Numbered from the stretch's first letter, positions 11,354 to 22,629 are shown. The stretch: 64,000 nucleotides of DNA from Paralithodes platypus (GCA_032716605.1 CM064560.1:14445297-14509296), one strand, 5' to 3'. Made by a program: numbers and translations. Notes: generated by a model from the sequence alone, not told the origin.

Positions 11354-12975
11354 TTTACAAAATACAGTTAACACCGTGGATGGAAAATATAGCCAAGAGA
11401 GGCTAACGATGGGAAATAATAGCAGAAATTGGAGAAGACGTTGAAGGGGAAGACTTGAACCCGGGGGGGGGGGGGGGGGGGCATAGGGAGGTCTAACAGA
11501 GAAAGAGGAGAGGAAGGAGGAGGGCCGGAAGAGGTAGGAAGGACGGACAGCGGGTTGGAAGAGAAGGAGGGGGTAAGGTCAGGAGAAGGATGAGGGGGAG
11601 GGTCAGGAGGAGGAAGAGGAGGAGGGCGCGGAAGAAGGCCAGAAGGGGGAGTGGAGGAAAAGGACAGGGCAGGAGAAGGCGGGAGAGGGTTAGGGGGAGA
11701 GAAGAGGGGGTAGGATGAACTTCGGCATGAACGGTTGAAGGCGGTGGGTGGGAAGAACGGATAAATTCATCAATCTTAGGTAGGGTTTCGTAGGAGAAAT
11801 CAAGGGACACAGTGACGGGAGGAGGAGGAGACTGGACGGAGGGAGGAGAAAGGGAAACAGAAGGAGAAGTAGGCGACTTCTTCTTCTTCTCGCAGGGACT
11901 TGAGCTCCGCACGTCACAGAGACCACCCTTACATTTAAAAGAGGAAGCGGGAGAGGAAAAACGGAGTGCAGGAGCCCGTTTGGTAGAGGAGAAGGGAAGT
12001 TTAGAGCGAGTAGGAGATATGGGGCGACTAGAAGAGGAAGATGACGGAAAACGGGGGGGAGGCTTGGAACGGTGAGAGCGTTGAGGGAGACTAGAAGAGG
12101 AGGAACAAGGAAGAGATCAAGATGAAGGGGCAGAAGTAGGAGAAGGACTGAGAACAGAGAAAGTGTTAGACAAAGGTACAGAAAAGGAAGAGACGGAAGG
12201 ACGAACGGAGGGGACAGAGATGAACGAGGGAGGGAGGGCATAAAAGGGTCGACGGTGACAGTACTAGAGGGAGAAGAGTAAGAAGCAGAAATAACTACAG
12301 GAGAGGAGATGAAAGCCTGGGTAGTGGAGGGTGGAGAAAGACGTGACGAAGACGGAAGGGTAGTAGAAGGATTCGGAACGGTAATGGACGAGAGGGACAA
12401 GCGATGATCGAGGGATACTTCAGCGGGCTGGTCGAGAGCACCCAAAACCATCCCCGACTCACCGTGCTCCCGCGGTGAACTGGACTGACAGCCAGACAAC
12501 AGACCCCCAAGTGGCAGGCTGCATGCCACAAGGAGCTCACTCACCGGAACCACTAAAGCAGAAGCAATAAACAGGGAAGAACAGTGAAAAAAAGCATACG
12601 TCGTCACCATAGCAAGAGAAAAGGGGGTAAAGCATGGAAGAAGATACTGCGGTTACCAGGTGCCCCTGGCAACGAAAGGGAGAAAGACCTCCGCCGGGCC
12701 ACGAAACCCAGAATGCGGCCAATTGAGATGGGACAGGGCTCGGCTTTGAGCTAGGGACCTTGTACAACCCGGGCATTTGTCCTGCAGCTTTGTCCCACGG
12801 AGAACGGGGCCGGCGTAGTCACCTGACACACTCACTGGGAAGAGAGAAGGGAGTCGGAAACCCCAAAGCAACCCTATAGTGCCTATCCTCCAGCAACTAG
12901 CCTTGCAAGCCCTGGCCGGCAGCACCTGTCGCCAGGTGGACTCTGCCAACTCAGCAGTGATCAGAGAAACCAAGG
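11354..12975 (-). pseudogene. I-like LINE ORF1 remnant (Ser/Pro-rich)
   Basis: Several overlapping minus-strand frames are rich in Ser, Pro and Leu. The best supported stretch (about 11700-11910) contains VSLDFSYETLPKIDEFIRSS. It is repeated almost unchanged in copy 2 at 43445-43545, so it is real element sequence and not noise. Its position upstream of ORF2 in both copies makes it the ORF1 (gag-like) C-terminus. I find no clear CCHC knuckle; a CPGC near 12765 is isolated. A plus-strand G-run at 11463-11481 and frame jumps show decay. Confidence 0.55.
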
Positions 12976-13290
12976 CGAAGCCCTAAGGAAACTAGAACCT
13001 CCGAAGTAGTTAAAGAGAAAGGAAGGAAGCAAACAGGGAAGTCAACCGGAAGGGAAGGGAGGGACGGGACCACAAAAGTTCAAGGGTGGGAGACCGGCCT
13101 CTGATGGCTGCCCCAGGAGAAAGCGGAGGAGGGAAAATCGAAAACTAGAAAGGAGGAGAAAGAAAAGGACATGACAAAATTAGTTGGAGGTGATAGGGAG
13201 AGCAGCCAAGAACCTTGGCCGCTCCACCTACAAGCCCGGAAGCCCCCAAACGGCGGCAACAAGTCATGTGTCAAGGGGGAGTAAGGGTCT

Positions 13291-14308
13291 ATGAAGAGTG
13301 TGACATATCCACTAGACATATATTTTTCGGATTATCACACACATTACCCAAACTTATGTTGGCTCAAAAACACCCTTCTAATTATAATTTTGATCTGATT
13401 TTCGGATATGATATTCATTGATAACCGCTTAATAGGCTACAGGAGTTTGATTTCCCTCATCCTAAAACTTCCCGACTTTTTCATGGTTTTCCCAAATTTT
13501 CAATTTTGGTCCGACCGGGAACATGGTGACAAAAATGTATCATGACTCCATTCCGAGCCCGATTTTAGCACCAGAATGATTGTCTTCTGTCCTAAGGGGT
13601 AAAATGTGCTGGGGAATCCATTTCTGCAATAAAATTTCATTAAAAATTTATATTTCTTGATTTTCAGCAAATTGTCACTGTCTAACAGGGAATGTTTACA
13701 ACTTTCCAGTCCGAACCAACTCCGCTCCCTGATCACCTACAGGGCCAGGATTTTGCACAAACACTAAACTTAATGTAGTTATTAATTCCCATACATCAAA
13801 TTAACTATATCGAAGATAGAAATGCTTACCACACATTTTTTTAATGAATTATCCTGTCCCATTCGGAATAGCCAATTTCACTAATGTTCCCAGTTTGCAG
13901 CAAATTTGGCTACGTGTAACCAATTTCACCTGTTACCTGTCGGCCTAGAAGTTGTAAATGTTTCCAGTCACTTAACCTAACCTAACCTAGGATGAGGTTT
14001 TGTATTTCCAATTTTGTATTTACATTCAAATGTTCACAAATATTACTGTGGGTCAAGCATTTGTGTTCACTGTTTAAAGATCCTCTTAACCAACACTTCC
14101 ATATTACTATTACTACACCCCCAAAACTGTGTAGCATATAAGCAGCTTGTTAACTTTTATATATCTAGTATCTTAATTGGGTATTCGATCAGGTATCAGA
14201 TAATTTCAAAGTTTAATGGTGGGTAATTCTGCATATGTATAAGCATTTATAATCAAACTAAAATATGGAGGTAGTCCGCCTGTTTGGAAGGCTATACGAG
14301 GCCGCCGC
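13291..14308. other. No gene recognised; short TTAGG-type run
   Basis: AT-rich sequence with a CCTAA run at 13973-13989 (arthropod telomere-like, minus orientation). TTTCCAGTCC-type motifs near 13700 and 13960 resemble motifs at 51.8-53.2 kb. Nothing else is recognised. Confidence 0.5.
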
Positions 14309-14678
14309 CCCCCCCCCCCCCCCTCTTGGGCATCATTCCACTACAGCTCCACACGGGGTACCCCAGCTGATGTGGAGGGACGTCACCAAAGGTTTTATGT
14401 AACTAGAGTCTATCCCACCCTACTCAGTGCAACTCTCCAACCCAAGAGTGAAATGTTACTCTCAAACTTTCTTCTACTCAACAGCTGAGCTCTGGAACTC
14501 TCTCCCAGAATCAGTTTTTCCCTCTTCCTATGACTTAAATTGCTTCAAACTCTGTGTGTCCAGGCATTTTGGCTAGAACATCCCTTGATTTTGGCCCTGT
14601 CACTCTTTCAAGTATGGGGGAGGCACTCGCTATAGGCAGTTATGCCTTTTGCCTCCCTCAATCACATAGAAAAAAAAA
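14309..14678 (+). mobile_element. LINE 3' fragment with poly(A), preceded by C-run
   Basis: After a C-run (14309-14326), the plus strand encodes a short reverse-transcriptase C-terminus: FFYSTAELWNSLPESVFPSS, then NCFKLCVSRHFG and a stop near 14575. A 3' UTR and A9 (about 14670-14678) follow. The WNSLP motif and poly(A) match the jockey-like type at 2.4-4.0 kb. Heavily 5'-truncated. Confidence 0.65.
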
Positions 14679-14791
14679 TCCGCTGTAAGTAGGCGAGAAA
14701 TCATAACCTCTAACCTCTGTAACTCAAAAACGACTAAAGTAATCGAGCTAATATTTCTACCATTTGGGAAGAGTCACTCAAGGAATATGTG

Positions 14792-16644
14792 ACGCATGTC
14801 CAGTGTGAGCATGCTGTACAGAACGCCTAGTCATGCCCCACTCTCGCTAGGATCGTCAGGGCAGGAACTTTGGCTGTAGTCTATGTAGAGTTTCTAACTT
14901 AGTTCATGTAAGCCGTTGTACTATAAGTATTATGAATATGTATTTTGTTTTCATCTGAGTCAACGAGTTCTATTTTATATCATTAGTTATAAGTATTGTG
15001 TGTAAAACTTATTTGTAATGATGGGAAGAGAAACAGCCACAGTTGGGGGTCAGTGGGTGCGCCAGGCGGGAGGTGGGCCTAACTCACTAGCACTCCCCCC
15101 TCCCCCCTCCCCTCAGTGCTAGGGGAGCCTTTCTCTATCCCAGAGGAGAGAGAGAAATTACGTAATGGTTGTCAGTGGGCGGTCCTTAGTAGTTCACGTT
15201 GGGCTCACTAGAGGGCCGGGTATAAAAAGGGAAGTCTAGCCATTTTTTCATCAGAACTCATTAGGCAGAGCGACTTCTCATTTCCCTTGCTAACTATATA
15301 TATTCTTCTGACTGATGTGAATTTTCTCTACTACCTTACATTCTTATCTCCTCTTTTCCCTGCCTGTTTAACTTCCATGGTCCCGTTGGTGCAGAGCTAG
15401 TCAGCCAACGTATTATCGCTTGAGTTCTGACGAGATACTTGCCTATTAGATAGCCTATTTTGGAAGGGTTAACTTAGAATAGGATTGATTTATGTTTGTT
15501 GCACTTGTATATGCATTTCCCTGTGTGTTATTATTATTCCTGTTTTCTGCTAGTCTAGGTAATGCTAGACTGGGGTAAGGCTTTTCTGTGTTACGAGTTG
15601 TTGTTTGATGCAGTGGTTAAGCGATAAACCTGCATACTCGTTTCGGTTCAGTGAAGCCTAGGTTGTCTTCGCGGCTGACTGTGTTGAGTTAATAATTTAC
15701 AGTGCGTGAGGGCAAGAGCCTAACCACCCTGTATTTTATTAACAGTTTGTTTTTACTTTGTCAAGGAGCCGGGAGAAAACCAGATACAAGGGATCTGGAT
15801 TTCTCAAAGCGCACTTGTTAGTTTTAACGTAATACTTTAAACAGTTGTGAGGACTTCGCTAGGCTACGAGCCGTTTTTGCTCAGTCACTGCTACCTTTTG
15901 CCCACAGTACCCCAGCTAGACTTTACTCGATTAGTAGATACAGAATAGTATTGAAGCTTTCCTTATGTATGATATTGTTTATGCACTATTGATTTCATGT
16001 GTTGCACGCTTGGCTACTTTAGTGATTAGTGGCCCACGAGCACAATCCGAGTAGGCTATTGCCGTTGCATTTGCGGAGTACTTCTTTTTAATGTTTGCCA
16101 TTTACTATTGCATATTCTTTTAATTATTCTTATGCCAATTTAAACCTTTAATAGTATTTAATTGCCAATGTTTTTGCTTATTGAATTACTGTTCAAAATC
16201 CGATACGTACTTCTTACGAGCATCCGCGAAGCATCTAACTTTTTTCAGAAGATTCCTTGCTCGATGCTTAAGGACTATTAATTAACGTAACGTAATAGTG
16301 CCGATCCGAAGTAGAGGGTGGAGGACTTCTTAAGTTCTTAGTCAAAGGTGGATTACTTCGGCTTCGGCCAACACCATTCTTTGGTGTTGTTGTTTCTTAC
16401 TTCTTTGTTTGATTGTTGACCAGACTAGAGAATTCCTGTCTCTTTATTAATCTGTTGTTGAACACTAGTACCGAGTTCTTGTATACCCCGTTATAGCAGA
16501 TTGAACTCTGGAGGGTATTGGTGTTTTTTGTTCGGCTGGCAGTACTCAGGGGTTGGGATCGTGTGTTTCCGTTGTGGCAGCGAGCCGTATTCGAGTCCTG
16601 ATTGAGAGCCCTTGTGTACCCGAGTGCCAGTTCGTAATAAATAG
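14792..16644. mobile_element. 1853-bp insertion, candidate solo LTR or promoter-bearing element
   Basis: It interrupts the split MITE and is flanked by ATGTG at 14787-14791 and 16645-16649, a 5-bp duplication as expected for LTR retrotransposons. It contains a TATA box and Inr about 430 bp in, no long open frame, and AATAAATA (16636-16643) at its very end. A promoter early and a polyadenylation signal late fit an LTR read on the plus strand. Against this, the ends are not TG...CA, and 1.85 kb is long for an LTR. A non-coding transcript unit or an unknown element remain alternatives. Confidence 0.5.
15221..15254 (+). promoter_or_regulatory. TATA box plus initiator-like motif
   Basis: TATAAAAA at 15221-15228 follows a GC-rich GGGCCGGG stretch. 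TCAG (initiator-like, A at 15253) sits 32 bp downstream, the usual pol II spacing. It lies inside the 14792-16644 insertion and presumably drives plus-strand transcription of that element. Confidence 0.5.
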
Positions 16645-16740
16645 ATGTGGAAATTTACAGCCCATTTGCTCTATTTCTTTTTGAGTTACAGAGGATAGAG
16701 GTCATGAGTTCTCGCCTACTTACAGCGAATAGACTATACT

Positions 16741-16788
16741 ACTACCAGTCCCAGCTGATGTTAAGGGGCGTTACTAAGGGATTTATGT

Positions 16789-16827
<39 letters not shown>

Positions 16828-16945
16828 CACAACCACCACTACCAGTCCCAGCTGATGTTAAGGGGCGTTACTAAGGGATTTATGTTACTACTACTACTAC
16901 TACTACTACTATTACTACTACTACTACTACCACTACCACCACTAT
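16741..16945. repeat. (CTA)n with duplicated ~97-bp unit
   Basis: CCAGCTGATGTTAAGGGGCG with its (CTACTA)n extension occurs twice (about 16748 and 16846). A diverged single copy (CCAGCTGATGTGGAGGGACG) lies at about 14367. The apparent poly-Leu peptide in this region is a trinucleotide artefact. Confidence 0.75.
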
Positions 16946-17428
16946 AGTCAGAGAGGGAGAGAGAGAGAGAGAGATTCAGATTCAGATTCAGATTCAGATT
17001 ATTTTATTTCCATTAAATATACAATGGCTGTTCATACAATAGTATCATCTTAAACAAATTACATAATACATAGACACTTAGACTATCTCCCCGGAATGAA
17101 CCGCAGGATCTTTGTAATACTAACAATTCCCTGTGCTCCTAGAGATTCAGATTTAGATTCAGATTATTGTCTTCTGTTAAATATACAACGGCTGTTCATA
17201 CAATAAATTAATTTTAAACAAATTACATAATGCATAATAAATAATACATTAACAGTGTCGTTAAGAGATTACAGATAAATAATTCCCACCAGAAATACAT
17301 TAAACGTATATAAAATAGATTAACAATAGATTAAAAATATGTAGAACGTGATCAGTTCTCACACTGTATGATCTTCTAAAATGTGTGTGAGAGAGAGAGA
17401 GATAATAATACACATATATAGGATTATT

Positions 17429-17460
<32 letters not shown>

Positions 17461-17526
17461 TAATACACATATATAAGATTATTATTATAGAGAGAGAGAG
17501 AGCGAGCTAGAGCAAGAGAGCGAGTT

Positions 17527-17557
<31 letters not shown>

Positions 17558-17570
17558 GAGGTACAGGGAC
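16946..17570. repeat. GA microsatellites and duplicated (GATTCA)n-headed repeat
   Basis: (GATTCA)n at 16973-17000 and 17147-17168 each precede the same roughly 80-bp sequence (TTAAATATACAA-GGCTGTTCATACAA, AAACAAATTACATAAT-CATA). These are two copies of one repeat, probably LINE 3' ends with hexamer tails. (GA)n runs lie at 16951-16972, 17389-17402, 17430-17457 and 17489-17553, with an ATAATACACATATATA motif repeated between them. Confidence 0.7.
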
Positions 17571-17586
17571 AGCCAACCACTACCTA

Positions 17587-17658
17587 GCCTCCTTAGCTCA
17601 GTGGTAGAGCACTGGTCTCGTAAACCAGGGGTCGTGAGTTCAAACCTCACAGGGGGCA
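17587..17658 (+). tRNA. tRNA-Thr (anticodon CGT)
   Basis: A full cloverleaf is visible. Acceptor GCCTCCT (17587-17593) pairs with AGGGGGC (17651-17657), with one G-U pair. The D arm is GCTC/GAGC. The anticodon stem CTGGT/ACCAG encloses loop CTCGTAA with CGT at 17619-17621. The T arm is GTGAG-TTCAAAC-CTCAC, and the discriminator is A. A-box TAGCTCAGTGG and a B-box-like GAGTTCAAACC are intact. There is no intron. A strong T-run terminator is not obvious immediately downstream. It decodes ACG. It looks functional, and its setting among (GA)n tracts and LINE pieces says nothing about its role. Confidence 0.93.
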
Positions 17659-18039
17659 AACCACATACTCTTTATGAACTACCACACCACTCGATTCACT
17701 GAGAGAGAGAGAGAGAGATTTACATGGATACACTGGCCACACAGATCTTTACGATCCCTGCGAGGTGGCCAGAACTTAATCCTAATAGAGATAGCAACCC
17801 TAAGAGAAAGTGGAAGGAAAGGATAGCAAAGATGAAGGCTCTCTCCCCACCCTCCGGCAATGACCCGTACATGAAAATAGCTTGGAAATCGCCTGAAGGA
17901 ATTTATAGAATAGTTAGAAATGGAAAGGAAAAGGCATGCACACCTTCACTTTTTTGTTGTATTATTATTATTTTTGTCCTGCTCTCTTCAACTGAAAACG
18001 TGTTCATTTCTGCCAGGTTCTCTAGTCAGTGATCAGCTT

Positions 18040-18175
18040 CTACTGCAGACCAACTTCTCTGTGATATGTGTCTAACCTTTTTTTAAATGTGTATATTGAG
18101 TCACTGTCAATAACTTCATTAGGGAGCTTATTCCACTCACTAATAATACTGTGGGTGAATTTTTTTTTAGTTAGG
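18040..18175 (-). mobile_element. LINE reverse-transcriptase C-terminus (CR1/L2-like remnant)
   Basis: The minus strand reads ISEWNKLPNEVIDSDS, then YTFKKRLDTYHREVGLQ and a stop at 18042-18040, the typical tail of CR1/L2-type ORF2 (WNxLPxEVIDS...FKxRLD). ATT/AAT repeats near 17965 may be its 3' tail. It is bounded upstream by the (CT)n tract. The plus-strand frame at 17724-18032 that partly overlaps it has no recognisable domain. Confidence 0.7.
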
Positions 18176-18197
18176 TCTAGGTTCGCTTTCCTGCCCC

Positions 18198-18211
18198 TCT
18201 CTCTCTCTCTT

Positions 18212-18282
<71 letters not shown>
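18198..18282. repeat. (CT)n microsatellite
   Basis: An almost uninterrupted CT run of about 85 bp. It yields artefactual Ser-Leu and Glu-Arg repeat frames on the two strands. Confidence 0.95.
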
Positions 18283-18285
<3 letters not shown>

Positions 18286-18411
18286 TTTCGACTTTCTTTT
18301 CCATGGGGGTTATGAACTATGACAACACAAATATACTGTATATAGATTTGGGTTGTGCTGAAAACAGATTTTCCCCATTGAGTACATATCACGCCAATTC
18401 ATTAATGTATC

Positions 18412-18749
18412 TATTTTTTAAGACTTTCGCCCCGTTAATTTTGCGATTTTAAGACCTCTCGTCAAATTTCTTTGAAAATCTTAAGGCCTTTCCTGCCATT
18501 TAGGTGTCGATTTTTTCCTGGCGAACGATAGCAAGCCTGTAATCTGTAATCTTAGGAGGAATTGGCCTTCGGCCGGGACTCTTTTCTACTGAAAAAAAAA
18601 AGAAAGAAAACAAAAATATCTAGAAAGGGGGAGGGGGGGGGAGAGGTCTTGCGGGTGTTTTTATATCAACTTGATGGAGGGCTTGCGAAGAAACTTGATA
18701 ATATATATAACAGTATATTAATAAACCCAAAACAATATACCCTACCCCC
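18412..18749 (+). mobile_element. TTAA-MITE family F, 5'-truncated copy
   Basis: It shares the family F body: CGATTTTAAGACCT, TTTAGGTGTCGATTTTTTCC, TGGCGAACGATAGCAAGCCT, GGCCTTCGGCCGGGAC and CTTGATGGAGGG. It ends ACCCCC before TTAA (18750-18753). That same TTAA is the left boundary of the piggyBac element, so the transposon apparently used the edge of this MITE as its target. Confidence 0.72.
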
Positions 18750-19283
18750 TTAACTCTCCTGGCCCGGGCAGGCTCTCCTAATGACGGAGCTCGTATCCGG
18801 GCGATCTGGTCGAATATCAACAAAAGTAAACTCACTTAATATATGACCTACATTAATCATACATATACAGAAATGAGCGCCTTACCTTCCTGCGTAGAAT
18901 GGCGTTGAGTAGAGCTCTCTAGCTCAACTGGTTCCGGAGTGATGGTGATGGAAGTGGAGGTAACTTTTTCCGCGTATTTACCTCGGCGCGTCCGAAGACT
19001 CAACCGCGGCCCCGGCTACGACGCCCAGTTGCACTCGTCGCTCCACCCGCAATTATGCCAGGATGCGATTTGATAGTGTTATATTGGTTATTCTGTCATT
19101 TATTATAGTTATTATGTTATTTTCACTCAATAAAGTTATTTATATGATCTTATTTGTGTCTCTGTCACTTATTACTTCGTTTTATTATTATTATGATTAT
19201 TAGTGTCACTTTCACTGGACTTTGATAATTGGTAGTGTCATTTCCCCTTTTATGTATTGTTAGGTAAGCTAATAATATATATA

Positions 19284-19580
19284 GTGTCACTGTCACTTAT
19301 TCATATTGTTATGAAGGCACTTATTATTACTTGTGTGTATCTCTTTCACTTATACTTAGTTTTATTATTATTATACTGTCACTTTGACTGGCCTAGGCTT
19401 ATTGAGTGTCATTTTCACTTATTTATTGTTAGAAATATATATTTTAGTGTCACTTTCACTTGTTCATATTGTTATTGAAGGCACTTATTATTACTTATAT
19501 GTGTCCTTTTCACTTATACTTAGTTATATTATTATTCTTAGCCTACATTTGAGTGTCACTTTCACTGTTGTCACTTCCAC
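19284..19580. repeat. ~165-bp tandem duplication in piggyBac 3' flank
   Basis: TTCATATTGTTAT and GAAGGCACTTATTATTACTT recur with a period of about 165 bp (19300 and 19465), together with CACTTATACTTAGTT and many GTGTCACTTTCACT motifs. It lies between the transposase stop and the left TIR. Confidence 0.75.
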
Positions 19581-19581
19581 T

Positions 19582-22261
19582 TCAAAAGTTTGTTAGAGTG
19601 TGGAAGTCGTTGAAGCAGGTGCCAGCACACAGTCCAACTTGACACTCGAGGCATTCCCAAGTGGTTTTTGTGGGTTTGCGGGGTCTGCGAGTTGTGTGGC
19701 TGCACACATGGCACCTCTTCTGACTCCTAACATTACTACCTGGTGCTTTGAAAGGAAGGGCGCTGAGCTGGTGCTTCCTGAAGAATTCAGCACACCCCGT
19801 TCTGTCAAGGTGGCCTGGTCCTTGTATTGGCCTGCCTGGTGTACCCGCATGTTTAGCCAGGAGCTCAAGTAGCACCTGCTTGTGGAACTTCCGCAGGGAC
19901 TTGTACTTCTTGGCTCCTGGAGTCCTCAGACGGTAGATGTTGTAGGCATTGAGGATCGACATATCTACCGTATGCAGGATAAACTTCTTGTACCACCTGC
20001 AAGATGTTCGCAGGCAGTCAATGAAGCCCATCTGCATGTCGGACTTGTCAACGAGGCGCATGTTAATGTTATAATCCAGGACAGCAGCTGGTTTTTGGAC
20101 GGGGTTCTTGGTTGTTCGGTCCACCTTCCCTGTGGCGACCATCTGGGCCTTGTGGCATGTGGTGAGGAGGTTGACCTTTGCGCTGGTCATGCCAGTGGAT
20201 GGAGAGGATGAGGCCACTCTTCTTGTGGAAGATGTCAGCCTTCTTCGTCTTGGTTGGGTAGCCTTGCATGCCCTTCCTTTTGCCCTTGACTGTGCCGACA
20301 GTTCCGGTCTTGCAGTCATGGAGGTACTTGGTCAGGAGAGGCGACGTGTAATAATTATCTGTGTAGAGGATGTGGTTATTATTGAAGTGCCTCTCCATCA
20401 TCTTCTTCACTACAGCGCCACCAAAACCAATGAGAGGGTCAGTCACAACTTCTCCAGCCTTGCCGCTGTAGACTATAAAGTCCAGCACATACCCCGTCAA
20501 GCAGTCGCAGAGGACGAAGAGCTTGATGCCGAAGCGGTGTCTCTTGGACGGGATATACTGTCGGAAGTGCAGCCTACCACGGAACAGGACCAGAGACTCG
20601 TCGAGGCACATCTTCTGGAAAGGAATCAGGTATGTGGTGAACCGATGACGTATCATGTCATACAGCTTCCTGATCTTCCATAATGAGTCGGGAAGGTGGA
20701 CTGCCATGTTGTTTGTCAGGTGGAGATAGGAGAGGATGTCGAAGTACCTGTCCCTGGACATGTATTTGCCAAATGATGGAGTCGTTATGATGTCGCCAGT
20801 GATCCAGTAGTCAGCCAGAACGTGCTTCCTTATATGAGTTATCAGCATTGTGAGTGCCAAGAACACATATAGTTCTGCCACAGTGAGAGCTCTCCATGCC
20901 ACCATCTTGGCACTGGTCTTCCTCCCAAGAAAGTTGGCACAGATAGCATGGTGGTGATTTGTCTCTTTGACGAGGTATTCCATGACTTCATTGTCATAGA
21001 AGCCACAGAAAAGTTCACTGGGGGTAGCATCTGGGCCACAGGGATATGCTGGTGACACCCCAGCACCCATCTGTACCTCGTCAAAGGCAGGACAATCTGG
21101 CTCAAAATCAGCTCCATCTGTCCACACAAACAGGTCGGATGCTGATGCTCGAGGTCGTGCTGCAGCAGGCACACGCCCTGGACGCCCTGGCACATGCCCT
21201 TGGCCAGGCGGACGCCCGGCACGCCCACGCCCAGGCCCAGGCCCAGGGGCAGCGGCGTCAGCAGGCTGACCACGTCCACGACCTCGCCCTCTCCCTCGAT
21301 TTGTCGGCACATCCTCTTCCTCTTCCTGTTCCTGTTCCTGTTCCTCTTCCTCCTCAGGCGACGTCAGGTCATCTGGGGCAATGTTGGGGTCGTCAGCATC
21401 CTCCTCAGGAGACAATTCTGGTGAAGAAGTGACCGGGCGTCGGCGGTGTGGGGCGCGGGAGGCTGCGGGAGCTTCAAGAATGGGAGCCGAGGACTCGGGA
21501 GTTGGGCTCCTTTTGCGGCGAGCCGAGGGCTTTTCAGCAGGAAATAATGCTCTGCGGTGTGTTGAGGCCTGTGGCACATCACCAATACCACTTGAAGAGG
21601 CCCTTTGGTCATCCTGAACGAGAGATGAAGGCGAGGGCTGTGGGTGACCTACGTGGCGTCCCGTGTCAAGGCGTCGGGACAATGGAATGCGGGTGGTTGC
21701 TAGGCCAGGGTCGGCGTCATTATCGCTATCTTCAGCTTCCCTATGCTTTTCTGCGGCTGCCCTGCGTGTTTTTTAAGCTGCACTTTTGATCAATGATTGT
21801 TTGTAGAAATATTTGCCCACTTTCAAAGGCGTACGGGCAGGCAAAGGGGAAGGTCCTGGGGTAGGGCTAGGGCTAGGCCTAGGCTGACCTAGCAAAGATG
21901 GCGAGGGGGTAGGCCTAGGTTCTAGCACACTGGGAAGCTCAATGGCACCTTCCTGAAACGCTTCCACATCAGGATCATCACTACTGTCTCCCCCCTCAAA
22001 TAAATCGGCATTATCGTCGTCTCCAAAGCCCACGAAATCGTCTTCAATTTCACTTATAAATTGTACCTTGTCCACCAAGCTTTCGCCACTGCTCTCTTCA
22101 TCACTTTAAAAAAGTTGTCGCTGTATAGCGCTATCACTCAACAAACGCTTAACTTTCTTTTGTTGAGCTCTCTTCTCGGTTGGAACAGGCGTTGAAGTTG
22201 CGAGTGGGGTAGCACTGGGGCCCGCGAGAGGTTGCAACGAATCGGACACGTCGGAAAACAT
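19582..22261 (-). pseudogene. piggyBac transposase, two in-frame stops and one frameshift
   Basis: It would start at the ATG at 22261 (MFSDVSDSL). The N-terminus is acidic and Ser/Pro-rich (EDDFVGFGDDD, EEEEQEQEQEEEE) with a GRGRGRGR stretch that may bind nucleic acid or be disordered. The DDE_Tnp_1_7 domain follows: LKETNHH-type region, MCLDESLVLFRGRL (first Asp) near 20610, ILYTDNYYTSPLL (second Asp) near 20360, and DYNINMRLVDKSD (third Asp) near 20050. The C-terminal zinc-binding domain is CHVCSH, CLEC and LCAGTCFNDFH. In-frame stops lie at 22106-22108 (after SAIQRQLF) and 21773-21775 (after LIKSAA). A one-base shift near 20176-20180 separates the second and third Asp blocks. About 890 codons is long for the family because of the low-complexity N-terminus. 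Inactive, but all catalytic Asp codons survive. Confidence 0.88.
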
Positions 22262-22473
22262 TTTTTCAGTATTACTCGCTATGGCGGCCACGTACGAACT
22301 GATAACACTAGTAGTTGAGGCTTGGTGGCGCTGCGGTCGCTCCTACCATGCCAAAAGTGGCCGCGCAAATTTTGAAGCACGCTATCAAGCACAAAGATTG
22401 TAAAATGACACCCGGGTTCCGGCCCTTTTGTTTTGGTGTCATTTTAAAATGACACCCGGGCTGGAAGGGTTAA

Positions 22474-22594
22474 TTAAGGTTCTGTAACAAGCACTAACAT
22501 CGTGGTGTGGCACCCTCTTAATACGTTCAAAGTTTCCTGAACCCAAAAGAACCCCCTTCAGGCACTTTCCCACACCCCTCCGCTTTCCCCACCT

Positions 22595-22629
<35 letters not shown>

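Larger units (their letters stand above)
6485..13290 (-). mobile_element. I-like LINE copy 1 (RNase H-bearing, (TAA)n tail)
   Basis: A long minus-strand non-LTR element. From its 3' end upward it has a (TAA)n tail (plus-strand TATTATTATTATT, 6485-6498), a 3' UTR, ORF2 with endonuclease, reverse transcriptase, RNase H and a Cys-rich motif (10333 to 6630), a 946-bp foreign insertion (10406-11351), and a Ser/Pro-rich ORF1 remnant (about 12975 to 11354). RNase H plus a TAA-repeat tail together point to the I clade. The 5' limit near 13.29 kb is a guess based on loss of recognisable frames. Alignment by eye to copy 2 (37719-49590) locates the indels. Confidence 0.85.
14681..16727. mobile_element. 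MITE with 50-bp TIRs, split by a later insertion
   Basis: 14681-14730 and 16678-16727 are inverted repeats of about 50 bp (CGCTGTAAGTAGGCGAGAA... against ...TTCTCGCCTACTTACAGCG) with only a few mismatches. A related uninterrupted element lies at 29388-29596. It shows that left-half block GTAATCGAGCTAATATTTCT and right-half block CCATTTGCTCTAT normally lie about 60 bp apart. Here they are separated by 1853 bp (14792-16644). Confidence 0.75.
18754..22469 (-). mobile_element. piggyBac transposon (family D), 3.7 kb, TTAA-bounded
   Basis: It is bounded by TTAA at 18750-18753 and 22470-22473. The right end read inward is CCCTTCCAGCCCGGG; the left end is CTCTCCTGGCCCGGG, an imperfect 15-bp TIR (11 matches). 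The transposase lies on the minus strand. A perfect 22-bp palindrome (22435-22456) and a second ATGACACCCGGG (22405-22416) lie near the right end as subterminal repeats. The 3' side (19284-19580) holds a 165-bp tandem duplication built on GTGTCACTTTCACTT. A 482-bp non-autonomous relative lies at 52554-53035 and shares left-end internal sequence. Confidence 0.82.

Noticed and set aside
11690..12610. 306-codon Leu/Pro-rich frame as a possible membrane protein
   Set aside because: Out of register with the conserved LINE ORF1 segment over part of its length; the Leu runs come from reading CT-rich LINE ORF1 DNA in the wrong frame.
15464..15474. GGAAGGGTTAAC as a family D right end
   Set aside because: Only a few bases match and no left partner is present; it lies inside the 14792-16644 insertion.
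17724..18032. 102-codon plus-strand frame after tRNA-Thr
   Set aside because: No recognisable domain; its end overlaps an antisense LINE remnant.
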